Below the pieces are notes generated by a model. The model had not been told where the DNA came from and made no database searches. It was given only the letters and a program-made list of their open reading frames with translations. A program made the position numbers and the translations under genes. From Ridgeia piscesae (lineage: Eukaryota; Annelida; Polychaeta; Sabellida; Siboglinidae): a DNA stretch of 64,000 bases. Location: positions 316,501-380,500 of the forward strand of contig JAODUO010000079.1 in assembly GCA_025642075.2 (NCBI GenBank), given 5' to 3'. Positions 40,264 through 51,666 of this stretch are shown one piece after another (the stretch's first letter is position 1; each line of letters opens with the position of its first letter).

Positions 40264-40662
40264 GAGTCTCTTTATATGGTAGAATAGGGCAGCTTTAAAC
40301 ACCATCCTGCAGTCAGCTATAGCTGTGTAAAGTCTCTTTATATGGTAGAATAGTGCAGCTTTAAACACCATCCTGCAGTCAGCTATAGCTGTGTAAAGTC
40401 TCTTTATATGGTAGAATAGGCAGCTTTAAACACCATCCTGCAGTCAGCTATAGCTGTGTAAAGTCTCTTTATATGGTAGAATAGTGCAGCTTTAAACACC
40501 ATCCTGCAGTCAGCTATAGCTGTGTAAAGTCTCTTTATATGGTAGAATAGTGCAGCTTTAAACACCATCCTGCAGTCAGCTATAGCTGTGTAAAGTCTCT
40601 TTATATGGTAGAATAGGGCAGCTTTAAACACCATCCTGCAGTCAGCTATAGCTGTGTAAAGC
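40264..40662. repeat. 66-bp tandem repeat, 6 copies
   Basis: GTCTCTTTATATGGTAGAAT recurs at 40,266, 40,332, 40,398, 40,463, 40,529 and 40,595. One unit is a base short, the rest are 66 bp and nearly identical. Because 66 is a multiple of 3, a repetitive minus-strand frame stays open for three units; it is not a gene. Confidence 0.96.
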
Positions 40663-40948
40663 GCTTGCTAATATTTTATAGTTTTACAAAAGGCTGATTG
40701 TTTTCAATTTACAGCCCGGTATACGACATTTACATCCAGTGATGTATGTACAGTTTTGTACACCGCGACATCTCAACCAGTGCAGCGTAAAATAATGTTG
40801 ATAATTCAAAAAAAAAAGGGCATTCAAAGTAGTTTCCATAAACCGCATATATGATAATGATTCATTAGCTAAATGATCTTTTCATAGAAAATATTGCATA
40901 TTGTATATCTACTTTAGCTAGACAGACGTATTTGAATGGTACAGTAGA

Positions 40949-41031
40949 ACCCCTCATTTAAGACCACCTCCCAAATCGGACTGGAGTGGTCTTAAAAGAG
41001 GGGTGGTCTCTCGTGAGGGGTTTGGTTATTT
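40949..41031. mobile_element. Pogo/Tigger-like terminal repeat, one end only
   Basis: TACAGTAGAACCCCTCATTT and the following AAGACCACCTC look like the terminal repeat of a pogo/Tigger-type mariner element (typical CAGTAGAACC start, TA target). The internal words GTGGTCTTAAAAGAGGGG and GTGGTCTCTCGTGAGGGG repeat the same theme. I found no matching right end within the following kilobase, so it is a solo or truncated end. Confidence 0.4.
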
Positions 41032-42938
41032 TTATGTTTTGGATTAATTCATGGGTTTATGCATATCATAATAATTAATGTCCATAAAGCATGTATGCTT
41101 TTAATAACAAAACTTAGTAATAAAATACAGCAAAAATTAAAAGTAGAAAATAAGACGTTTACAACAAAACATTTCTATTTATTTTGTGTGTTTCAGTATA
41201 AGTTAAATTTTGAATATTTTTATAGTATTATCTGATAAAAAAGGGTATCCTTATTTAATTTGGTATTTCAAATTCGGTGCGAGGGGCTAGAAAGTGCTGC
41301 TGCCTCTGGGTAATCGCGCCATGGTCGACATTTTCAACGTCTTTCCAGCGGTGCAGAACGATCTTTTACGTTCTGATCTAATCATGAAAACGACGTCTTA
41401 AGCCACCAAACTTTCTCTCTCATAACCTCTATACATCTACACATGCTAAAATGATTTAAATTCCTGTAAAGAATAAAATGCCAGCAAGTTTTGCACGAGT
41501 TTGTTTTGTGAATTTTATTTGTTTCAATAATGTAAGTGATTTAATTTTGTAACCTAGTCTGTGTGTCTGTATATGTATGTAAGATTTGTGAGAAAAGTTT
41601 GGCAGCTGTTAGTTGTCATTTTCATAGTTCGGTCAGAAAGTAAAAGATCGCCAAAATTAACAGTTTTCATCGTGCGATTCATTGTTTTAGGCGCATCACA
41701 TCCCATTAGTCATGCATTTAATGAGAGTTAGTTGCAAGATTTACGTTAAAAAAATTTGCTGGCCACCTATCGAATGGTCATCATCATTCATGGGTAAAAT
41801 TCAAATTGCTGTGGTTGTGGGTCGCATTTGACAAGGGGTTGTTTATACAGCATAGACTCCATCAGTGGAAACACAGTCGTAAAAAGCAGATGGTCGTTAG
41901 ATGAATCTGCTACATGAATGTGTAATATAAAAGTGTTACATCAACCTTTTTGTGATATGTTTACTGACATATACATCACCCTCAATTGTGAGTGTACACG
42001 GTTATATTCCACATGTTAATGTGGTGTCCTCCATCTGGTAACATCCAGAAACTAATAAATAGTCGAAAGGTCACATGTTTCTGCAAGTCTGGAAATTGTG
42101 CCTTCATAAGTCTGTCGTTGTGCATGGAACACAAAATAGCACTTTCTGCTAGGAAGATAACATAGCTTAATACAATCAATTTTTTTTAATGGTAATCCAA
42201 TAGATTGACCCTAATAACAAGGTGACCCTATTGCTGAATGTGTAGACTGAATCATCATGACTATTGAGAACATTGTTGTAGGTCTACTGGCCACTGTATA
42301 TCCATTGAACTTCATTGAATGCGATAAATTCATTAAAGACCCACACACGCATGCACGCACGCACGCGCACACTCACACCTGTATTAATCTTTAGCCTGCA
42401 TACCTCTAGCAAGCACTAGGTGTTGAGCATGATGCAGTGAGAGCCGTGTAAAGTTGCAGACAACAATGGTCCCAGGAGATGCTCCCTTCATTCACTTGTA
42501 TACGAGGCAGCCACCCACGTAATTACACTCATTTCAGGACTCGTAATCAATCAATGGAGGTTTGCCCCAACAGGGTTGACTTTGTTCCATATAGCTGTTC
42601 CAAGGTACTGTATGCATCCTGTGGGAGAAAATAGCCCCTGGAGCAAGCTATAGAACCTGCCACCCCTCTGTAGGGATAGTGGACTAGTCGTGTTGTGAAA
42701 GGTCACTACTAGTAAACAGACTGTGGTACCCTGGGAATGTTTGCCAGGAGTAGTAAACCCACAGCCATGACTGAGATGCAGGACTAGGGATAGTTTTGTA
42801 AAGGTGCTTTCCACGCTGTGGTCAACAACACCGTCCACCATGCACGCTTCAAACGAGAGTCATTGCCTCCTACGCACGGATACGAAACACCCCAGCGCGT
42901 CTAACTGACAATCCCTTGGAACTGGGCGGGCGGAAGGC
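41032..42938. other. Intronic/upstream DNA before first exon B
   Basis: No exon supported. A small CpG-rich patch at 41,270-41,400 has a 26-codon frame (MVDIFNVFPAVQNDLLRSDL...) without a donor in frame. A GC-box-like GGGCGGGCGG lies at 42,924-42,933, right before first exon B, and may belong to its promoter. Confidence 0.35.
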
Positions 42939-43106
42939 ATGAAAAGGAAATTTGACCTCACCCCAATTCCTTCTGAGGACAGTGTGTTTGGGGGTGAGGA
43001 GGGGGAGGAGGAGGATGACGTGTTTCCCGAGGTTGTCATGGGGGAAGTACAGGTGCTGGAGGTTCCCCTGGCATCGGACAGGGTGTGGGATAGGGCTGGA
43101 CACAAG
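42939..43106 (+). CDS. PRKAB: AMPK beta subunit, alternative first coding exon B
   Basis: Fifty-six codons beginning MKRKFDLTPIPSEDSVFGGE and ending RVWDRAGHK|GTACTG, phase 0. An in-frame TGA at 42,906-42,908 fixes the start. No good acceptor lies nearby upstream, so this looks like a true first exon with its own promoter. A basic start is followed by an acidic run (GEEGEEEDDVFPEVV). There is no Gly2, so a product starting here could not be N-myristoylated. The phase fits the shared acceptor at 55,898. The assignment to AMPK beta rests on position, strand, phase and the resemblance of its core (EEDDVFPEVV) to exon C (GDDEVFYDVE). I know no homologue of the exon itself. The donor GTACTG is weaker than the others. 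Confidence 0.45.
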
Positions 43107-44000
43107 GTACTGTTTCCCTCCAATCATTCATCTCTCTGTTGTTTGTCTGTTGTCTTTGCTCGTTTTCGTGCAGTTTTCCTGGATTCAGCAGTTTTGTCTG
43201 TTGCTTTTTGCATCAGCTTCTGTGATTGGTTGAATCCTTGTCATGCCATTGACTGGTGGGATTAGTTGAAATGGTGTAATTATCAAAATAAGAGCAATTT
43301 TATATTGATCATAATTAAGCCATACATAAACGTTTGTAAACAACAGGATTACAATTGTCTGACTGATGCAGTTGAGTCTAGGTTGAGTGGTATCGATGAT
43401 ATGGCTCATTGATGAGTTAAAGTTTCCATTATAGATTGGTAAGTTGAAATTGTCGTTATTCACTGGTGAGATGAAGTTGTCTTTATAGATTGGTGAGTTG
43501 AAGTTATCTTTATTAATTGATGATTTTTTTTTAGATTTGTGAATTTAAGTTGTCTTTATAGATTGTTGAGTTGCAATTGTTTTTATAGATTGGTGAATGC
43601 AGACTTTAAGTTGTCAGTGTATCTAGACAACCTGATAATTAGGCTGAAGTCAACCTACTTACTGATTGTGAACTGAGGCCAGTCCAGGGTAGATGGGGCA
43701 GAGCAGACATTTCAGCACGCACTCGATCTGCTATAAAAGAGACATATGCATCTAAACAGACAATTGTTGATTACTTTGTATTTGTTCATATTAACAATAT
43801 GGACAAATGTGAAGTATCAACAATTGTCTCTGCTTGAGTAGCTATTGATCACACCAATCTAATTCAGTCATCACAGTGACAAAAGACACTCCTGTTTTAT
43901 ACAGTTTCCCTGGGAGTCTGGGCCAGGTTAACTTTTCAAACTTGAAACTCTCAGCATATCTCCCCTTTGCTCAGTTACACACAGTCACACTGGTCATCAC
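43107..44000. repeat. Intron after exon B with copy 1 of a duplicated block
   Basis: From about 43,411 to 43,600 there are imperfect 26-27-bp units (ATTGGTGAGTTGAAGTTGTC-like). They are followed at 43,595-43,765 by about 170 bp that closely match 50,275-50,449 (shared words: GATAATTAGGCTGAAGT, CTTACTGATTGTGAACTGAG, GATGGGGCAGAGCAGACATT, CAGCACGCACTCGAT, GCTATAAAA). Roughly nine of ten bases agree by eye. Confidence 0.9.
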
Positions 44001-45434
44001 CCCTCTATACAGATGGTACCTATATCTCACCCGTGTACAGATGGTACATAATACTACTACACATATCTCCCCCTGTGTACAAATGGTACATTATACTACA
44101 TATATCTCCCCTGTGTACAAATGGTACATAATACTACATATATCTCCCCCTGTGTACAAATGGTACATAATACTACATATATCTCCCCCTGTGTACAAAT
44201 GGTACATAATACTACATATATCTCCCCCTGTGTACAAATGATACATAATACTACACATATCTCCCCTGTGTACAAATGGTATATACTACTACACATATCT
44301 CCCCTGTGTACAAATGGTACATAATACTACACATATCTCCCCCTGTATACAAATGGTACATAATACTACATATATCTCCCCCTGTGTACAAATGGTACAT
44401 AATACTACATATATCTCCCCCTGTGTACAAATGGTACATAATACTACACATATCTCCCCTGTGTACAAATGGTACATAATACTACACATATCTCCCCTGT
44501 GTACAAATGGTACATAATACTACACATATCTCCCCCTGTGTACAAATGGTACATAATACTACATATATCTCCCCATGTGTACAAATGGTACATAATATAC
44601 ATATCTCCCTGTGTACAAATGGTACATAATACACTATATCTCCCCTGTGTACAAATGGTACATAATACTACAATATCTCCCTTGTGTACAAATGGTACAT
44701 AATACTACACATATCTCCCCCTGTGTACAAATGGTACATAATACTACACATATCTCCCCCTGTGTACAAATGGTACATAATACTACACATATCTCCCCCT
44801 GTGTACAAATGGTACATAATACTACACATATCTCCCCCTGTGTACAAATGGTACATAATACTACACATATCTCCCCTGTGTACAAATGGTACATAATACT
44901 ACAATATCTCCCCCTGTGTACAAATGGTACATAATACTACAATATCTCCCCTGTGTACAAATGGTACATAATACTACACATTTTCTCCCCTGATTACAAA
45001 TGGTACATAATACTACATATATCTCCCCCTGTGTACAAATGGTACATAATACTACATATATCTCCCCTGTGTACAAATGGTACATAATACTACACATATC
45101 TCCCCTGTGTACAAATGGTACATAATACTACACATATCTCCCCCTGTATACAAATGGTACATAATACTACATATATCTCCCCATGTGTACAAATGGTACA
45201 TAATACTACATATATCTCCCCCTGTGTACAGATGGTACATAATACTACATATATCTCCCCCTGTGTACAGATGGTACATAATACTACATATATCTCCCCC
45301 TGTGCACAGATGGTACATAATACTACATATATCTCCCCCTGTGTACAAATGGTACATAATACTACATATATCTCCCCCTGTGTACAGATGGTACATAATA
45401 CTACATATATCTCCCCCTGTGTACAGATGGTACA
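44001..45434. repeat. 38/39-bp minisatellite, about 37 copies
   Basis: Units of ACAAATGGTACATAATACTA followed by CATATATCTCCCCCTGTGT, with C4/C5 length variants that make 38- and 39-bp forms. A variant block in the last 250 bp has ACAGATGG for ACAAATGG. Open frames on both strands (for example VYKWYIILHISP) arise because 39 is a multiple of 3. Confidence 0.97.
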
Positions 45435-47149
45435 GTGGTCTGTATATCTTGGTAACTAGGATTCTGTTCACTCCCTAAATCAACCCAGGGGTCTATCCAT
45501 ATTACACGATACAGTGTATCGGGCTGTACTATTCCCCGTAAGGCTGCAGTCATTCTCCCAACATCTTCCATCAATCAGCAGATTTCCGTGGAGTGAAAAA
45601 GAACACAGAACCCAGGATTTTCTCTCTTGGACTAATCCTCATCAAATCTACTGTCCCACACACAGTGAGTATAAAGACATATAATAAGATTTCAGTGGAA
45701 TCTGAAACCCTGTTACTTCCACCTTGTCTGGCATCCTTAGTGCACTCGTCTCACTGCTGGTAGTTGATGTAGTCAACCACTAGAAGACAGTCACATGTTT
45801 TAGTTGTGATGCACCAGAGTTGAGGCTTCTGAGGGTTTTGAGACAAAGGATGAATTGTGTATTATATGGGATGTGGCTATAAATTAATTCCAGTTGATCA
45901 GCAACAAGTGAGACACCGACCCTGAGGCTGAGCACAAGTGACTGGCCAGTGGTGTGAGATGAGATCTTTTCTAAGCTGCTGCATCTGTTCAAACAATAAC
46001 AAATGACAGTTTGTATGCCCTGTGTGTGAAGTCTTACAGCTAATCGCTCCGTGTCAACCTAGCTTATCTTTATGCGAGTGTTCATCTTATGAGTACACAA
46101 ATCATATCAATTCACACGGCATGTTCAGAATTATTTATAATAAATCAAACATTTCATTATGTAACAATGATCATGTGTATCAGTTGTAATTTGCACACAG
46201 CTTGAGATGTCTTCATTGACTTGTTAGTCTGTGAATTATAAATAAATATTATAAAGTTTTAAATAAACAAAATCACTTTGAGTAGGTAGGATCTAGTCAA
46301 AGCAAGTGCAGCATGAACGTAATATTTATGGTGGTACCCAGTGGTCAATGATATCCATGTTTGAAACATTATTTAAAATGTACCCTGGCTTTGTGCTCAT
46401 CAAATTGTGGTCACATATCCTTCTCTAAATAATTTTTTAATGGTATGTTCTTATGTTAAGACAATGTTTCTTCAAGCAACTCAGTCTCCCTTAAGGGTCT
46501 GTAAGACGTAGAACTTGTGTCTTGTGGGATAGTTCAGCATGGAATCAACACAACTTACAGAGAACAGTTGTCATCACGCAGACAGTTCTACATGTTGCTA
46601 AGGGTGATACTGCAGTGTGATGTGTGCGAATAACTTCCACAGTAAAACATAACATAAGAAAAGACACGTGTTAGTGACATTACTAGATGTAATATACAAG
46701 GCTAGAATTTTGCTGTCAGTCTAACTTTCATGTTGTCATATTCCATTGCAAATTTTAAAACTTGGTAATGTTTTCTTCCCTTCCAGTCGATTGCTTAGGT
46801 CAGAGGTCACACTTGCAACTGTGCACGTCTTAGGAGTAACTTTATGCCAAGTGTTTGCCCAGTACAGAGTAGACTCTCCTACTTTGGCCTGAGTTAACAA
46901 CACTTCAGAACATCACGTTTTCTGTCATTTTTTTCTTATTTATTTTGTTATAAATAGTGTAACTATATGCTTAGTTACTTAGTTTGCATGCTTAGATACA
47001 ACGATTTCAACAGAGTCAGTGTTATTCAGTATGTATGAGTATGATATTCACACAATTGGTGGCATAAATGAAACTAAAGTGTCATTGGTAGAGCATGCAA
47101 GAGAAAATGTTAAGCAGTGTATGCCCAGAGACAGAGACAACAGAGGAGT
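45435..47149. other. Intronic DNA, no exon supported
   Basis: AT-rich, with no exon or RNA gene recognised. Confidence 0.4.
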
Positions 47150-47281
47150 GTTTGTGTTTGTGTCTGTGTTTGTCTGTGTCTGTGTCTGTGTCTGTGTCTG
47201 TGTCTGTGTCTGTGTCTGTGTCTGTGTCTGTGTCTGTGTCTGTGTCTGTGTCTGTGTCTGTGTCTGTGTCTGTGTTTGTGT
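47150..47281. repeat. (GTGTCT)n hexanucleotide repeat
   Basis: About 20 units of TGTGTC, with TGTTTG variants at both edges. Confidence 0.95.
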
Positions 47282-49063
47282 ACTGCACCCAATAGAGACA
47301 GTTCAGTCATGAATGACAGTTCCAGAAACAGAGCCAAGACTAAGCACATGTCTGTGGAGTATCCAGTCCCCACCACTAGGCCATGTGTAAATAAGTTCCT
47401 CAAAAAACGTCAACATGGTAGAAGATGCAGTAAAACACTATCTAGCCTTGTTTCAGACCTATGGTAACAACAGTTGTCTTGTCCATTGTTTTCCATAATT
47501 TCCATACAATTGACCCGACAGTTGACAGCCCCTCTAACTGACGTTTGTGTGGTGCATGAGGTGTGCTCATGACCACTCACTCTCCTGTTGACCAACTCTG
47601 CACTTGCACATGACTGTCAACTTGACACCTTGGCACAGGACTCATGTCCGAGTGTTTATTTGTGACAAGGAGGGATTGGCCAAGTGGACACCTGCATCAA
47701 CCTACTACACAAGTGGAGAAGTGTCAGCACCCTGGGCAGGGCAGGCAAACATGATATGTTAACAGATGGGGACACAGCGGTGACAGGGTTAAAGTGGTGC
47801 ACATGTTTACGCCTTTGAATAGAGCTCATTCAGTGCATGAGGTAGAGCACGGATAAATGACACGTTCACGGATTCACACACATCTATCTGACACCGAATG
47901 TCATTGTGTGACTACGGATGTAGGAAGAAAAAATCCCTGAGGTGCACTGAGTAGTGCATGCACTAGCAGGAGTCAGACCACATTTTCATTTTCCATAGGC
48001 GACCATTATACTGTTTCCTTCATTTCCTACTAATCTTGATCAGCTCTGGTATTGACAATTTCACACCATATTTACCCTCTATAGACAGAAGTTCTGTGAA
48101 AAATGTGTGAACTTTTAATACCTCAGGCTCCCACTAACTTCTTTCAAACCTTGCGGCTTGCACCCATCCATTTATGCTTGAACCACCCACAGATTGCCCC
48201 TGATTACATCACCAAGCAAAATGACAACTGCATTAATACGCAGAAATGCACCGACTGACAGCTGTCATAATTTGACAGCTCTGATGCCACGCTGCACGAA
48301 AACATCATTTCTAATCACTCCAAACTACATATTATGTGCTCACAGAAATTCAGACAACCTGCATAATGCTGCTTTTAAATGGTACTCTTTGGTCGGGGAA
48401 TGGCGGATGTGCACCTTATTGTGGTCAGCAGTACTGTGGATGTGCTGACTTCAGGGGACCATATGGCACAAAATCATAATATTACAGATGTTCCCAAGAC
48501 AATGAAACAACTTTAGGGAACCTTCCCTAGAACAAGGATACGTTTTTATTGCAGAATTCACTGTTACCTACTGCATATTTGGCAACTACTCAGGACAGTT
48601 TTCACAGGAAATTACCTAGGAAATGATGTGACTAATGGCTTAGGACAGTTTGACTGACGTCTGACAGGTGTACTTGTTTTGCCTGTGGAGTGTGGATGGC
48701 AATTTAGTTCTTATACAAATGTTATTAGTTTCTAGCCAGCAAATAAACATGCCGTGTAATTGCCAGACTTGTGCAGACTCTGTTAATTTGATATTGTATT
48801 TACTAAAAAGTGATGAAAGATACTAAACATTTTTATCACTGAGGCAGCTGACAGTGATATGCAGTTTTTGTGTTGGTTATCGTAATAAGCATTAAAGTGA
48901 CTAATCTTGTTTTACTTTGATGTGTTAATATTGTGTATAAGCAGTAGTGGCTGTTTCTCTCAGCATCAACCAGTAATTGCATTCTAATGTAAACTGTTAT
49001 AACAGTCAATATTTATCTTTTTGGCATTTAGGTGGGTTGTGTTGTTTTGTAAGCGTAGTAAAT

Positions 49064-49104
<41 letters not shown>

Positions 49105-49630
49105 TCCATAGAATATGATATATAGTGTGAGTGTGAGTGCGGGTATGTATGTGTATTAAACATATATGTTGTGCAGATTTCTAAAATGTGGCTAATTGAG
49201 TATAATTTGAAGAAGAACAATTTACTTTTATGATGGGAAAATGGAAGACGAAGACTGAGATGGAATGACCTTGAAAGGGCTTTATATAAAATAGATTAAT
49301 GGAAAACTATTACAAAACACTAAGAGAGATGGAATGTATAAGCAAAGCAGAAAAATTAACAATTGATATGGAGCACCATGCCCTCTGCATAATGGGGGAT
49401 TATGGCTATGTGACAGATTTGTTTGTGATGATTTGTGTTTTAGTGAGTAAAAAAAGGAGTGACAGTTGTTGTTTCTATCTAGACATGTTATTTATAACCG
49501 CTGGATCATGTTCGTAAAACTGTAAATCATATTGCCATCAAAGTCATCACCACTGGCTGTAGGCAATCAAGGTATCAACCTCCTACTTATGTAGCGTGTC
49601 TGGTCGCAAAGGTGTGTGTACAAGGTGTGA
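47282..49630. other. Intronic/upstream DNA before first exon C
   Basis: No exon supported. An (AT)n tract of about 35 bp lies at 49,065-49,100. Confidence 0.4.
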
Positions 49631-49638
49631 TGACGTCG
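49631..49638 (+). promoter_or_regulatory. CRE-like TGACGTCG upstream of first exon C
   Basis: A one-mismatch CREB/ATF site about 100 bp before the exon C start codon, in a TGACG/GTGACA-rich stretch that is a plausible promoter. Inference from motif and position only. Confidence 0.3.
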
Positions 49639-49732
49639 TTTGGTGACACAGCCAGGTGGCGTGACAGTCGTGTCGGTGACGGTGTCGTGTAGTGTCTCTT
49701 GACTCTCTCCTGAGTTTCTATTTGCCTCTGTG

Positions 49733-49813
49733 ATGGCGTCTGACTCGGAGGGTGATGATGAAGTCTTTTATGATGTTGAGACTTCTCCGTCCCCAAATCA
49801 CACCTGTAGATGG
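49733..49813 (+). CDS. PRKAB: AMPK beta subunit, alternative first coding exon C
   Basis: Twenty-seven codons beginning MASDSEGDDEVFYDVETSPS and ending NHTCRW|GTAAGT, phase 0, with a perfect donor. An in-frame TGA at 49,700-49,702 fixes the start, and the context GTGATGG is good. Met-Ala at the start and the absence of Gly2 argue against myristoylation. The short acidic segment GDDEVFYDVE resembles part of exon B. The downstream intron carries the second copy of a block also found after exon B, suggesting that B and C are duplicates. It would splice to 55,898. It could instead be the first exon of an unrelated nested gene, but no partner exon is seen before 55,898. Confidence 0.5.
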
Positions 49814-50449
49814 GTAAGTTAGGGTTGGGTTTGATATCCCTAGTGGGGGAGTTGCTTAGTTATTGCCCCAGGAGCCCTTGTAGGAAGGTGTGGCGAAGTT
49901 GTCCTTATAGACGGGAAAGTTGAAATCGTTCATATAGATTGTTGAGTTGAAGTTGTCCTTATTCATTGGTGAATTGAAGTTGTCTTTATCGATTGTTGAG
50001 TTGAAGTCATTTTTAATGAGTTTAAGTAATCTTTCTAGATTGATGAGTTAAAGTTTTCTTTTTAGATTGGTAAGTTGAAATTGTCCTTATTCATTGATGA
50101 GTTGAAGTTGTCTTTATTTATTGATGAGTTGAAGTTGTCTTTATGAATTGTAGAGTTAAAGTCATTTTTATAGATTAGTGAGTTTAAGTAATCTTTATAC
50201 ATTGATGAGTTAACGTTTTCTTTTTAGATTGGTAAGTTGAAATTGTCGTTATTCGTTGATGAGTTGCAATTGTTTTTATAGATTGGTGAGTGCTGTTGTC
50301 AGTGTATCTAGACTACTTGATAATTAGGCTGAAGTGAACCTACTTACTGATTGTGAACTGAGGCCAGCCCACGGTAGATGGGGCAGAGCAGACATTTCAG
50401 CACGCACTCGATCAGCTATAAAACAGACACGTACCTAAATGGACATGAT
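49814..50449. repeat. Intron after exon C with copy 2 of the duplicated block
   Basis: From about 49,905 the same 26-27-bp units (GAGTTGAAGTTGTCTTTAT) recur about a dozen times, then 50,275-50,449 matches 43,595-43,765. Both copies end around a TATAAAA word (about 43,731 and 50,420). Distance from exon donor to block end is similar: about 0.63 kb after exon B and 0.61 kb after exon C. Confidence 0.9.
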
Positions 50450-51333
50450 GCTGCACTCAAAAGTATCTCTACTATACAATGCTACGAGCTAAACAGTTGT
50501 ATTTATAGTTACAGTCAAGTTAAAACCTGTAATGACTACTGGTATAAACTGGACGTGTTTGACGTGGCCGTTGTATGGAGTAAGTGACAAGTGTGACACC
50601 TGCTCCAGTAGACTAACACATTTAGCATGTAACTTTGATACATGTACAGTGTACAACTAAGATACTTTTACAACTGTCAGTTGTGTTCAGTTTTCAATAT
50701 AAAAATGTGCACAGTAATACATACTCAGCAGTTTCTTTAAAAGTATTCATCAATACATCTTAATCTTCAACATTTTGGCTGAATTATCACTAAAAATGTT
50801 TAGAACTTTGTATAAGGTTATGGTATTTTTAAATATTAACAGTCATTGAACAAAAAAAACAATGTTGTGATTTTAATTCATGGGACTTTTCCTGCAAAAT
50901 TCCGTGACTTTCTGTGGTATTACTATCGTAATCTTAGAGACGTTATTCTCAGTTGTTGGTGACAGTGTACATGTAGAAACGACTGCATATTTATACACAG
51001 CCTATCATAATGTATAGAACAATTATTGACATTTTCACATGGACTCGTAGCCAAATCCATGACATCATTATCAATCCACTGTGATCAGACAGCTCCATGA
51101 CCGGAGCAGTGCTGGAGTCCTCCTGGAGTCCTCTGTCAGGCCGTGGTCAGGACGCTCCACTTGCCTGACTACCCTGTCACATCAACAACAGCTGGCAGCT
51201 TTCTGCGTGACCTAGATACAGCCTCCTCCACGCTGTTTACCAAACCCACGTTTTTGTCCCTGTGTAAACGGAGCCAGCACACGGAGCCAGCACACGCAGC
51301 CAGCAAGGCCTGCCACTCAGTGTGAGTGGCTCT
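50450..51333. other. Upstream DNA before the exon D promoter
   Basis: No exon supported. CACGGAGCCAG and CACGCAGCCAG short repeats lie at about 51,280-51,305. Confidence 0.35.
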
Positions 51334-51363
51334 GGGGGCGGGCCTACACAGCTCCGCTATAAA
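51334..51363 (+). promoter_or_regulatory. Predicted GC-box/TATA promoter of first exon D
   Basis: A GC box GGGGGCGGGCC at 51,334-51,344 is followed by a consensus CTATAAATC (TATAAA at 51,358-51,363). Transcription would be expected to start near 51,388, leaving a 5' UTR of about 175 nt before the exon D start codon. This is the clearest of the candidate promoters for the alternative first exons. Confidence 0.55.
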
Positions 51364-51564
51364 TCAGAATTTCTGTCAAGCGCCTGTGACACTGCAGTAC
51401 TGTGGCTGGATTGGTGGCGGTTGACGGTTAACGCTTTGTTTTGCCGGATACAACCAACCGGTGTAAACAACAACACATCGGAGGTAGTTCTAGGACCAGT
51501 TCTAGCTGCAGGTCCAGTCTTGGGGCTGTGTGTACAGTTTGACCGGTGAATTCAGGCGACCACG

Positions 51565-51666
51565 ATGTCTTCGTCGACTGGAAGTGTCGACTCGAGCGGG
51601 TATTGTTCCCAGGGCTCAACCGGAGTCATTACAGATGATGTGTTTGAGAATTTCGACTGGGACCTG
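51565..51666 (+). CDS. PRKAB: AMPK beta subunit, alternative first coding exon D
   Basis: Thirty-four codons beginning MSSSTGSVDSSGYCSQGSTG and ending VFENFDWDL|GTTAGT, phase 0. An in-frame TGA at 51,547-51,549 fixes the start. A TATA box lies about 200 bp upstream, so this is a first exon with its own promoter. The product is Ser/Gly-rich and then acidic-aromatic (DDVFENFDWDL), with no myristoylation signal; the many Ser residues could be phosphorylated. It is the nearest of the four first exons to the shared exon at 55,898 (4.2-kb intron) and is in the right phase. The donor GTTAGT is acceptable though not perfect. Confidence 0.6.

Noticed and set aside
44001..45471. Tyr/Ile/Ser-rich repetitive frames on both strands
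   Set aside because: Artefacts of the 38/39-bp minisatellite.
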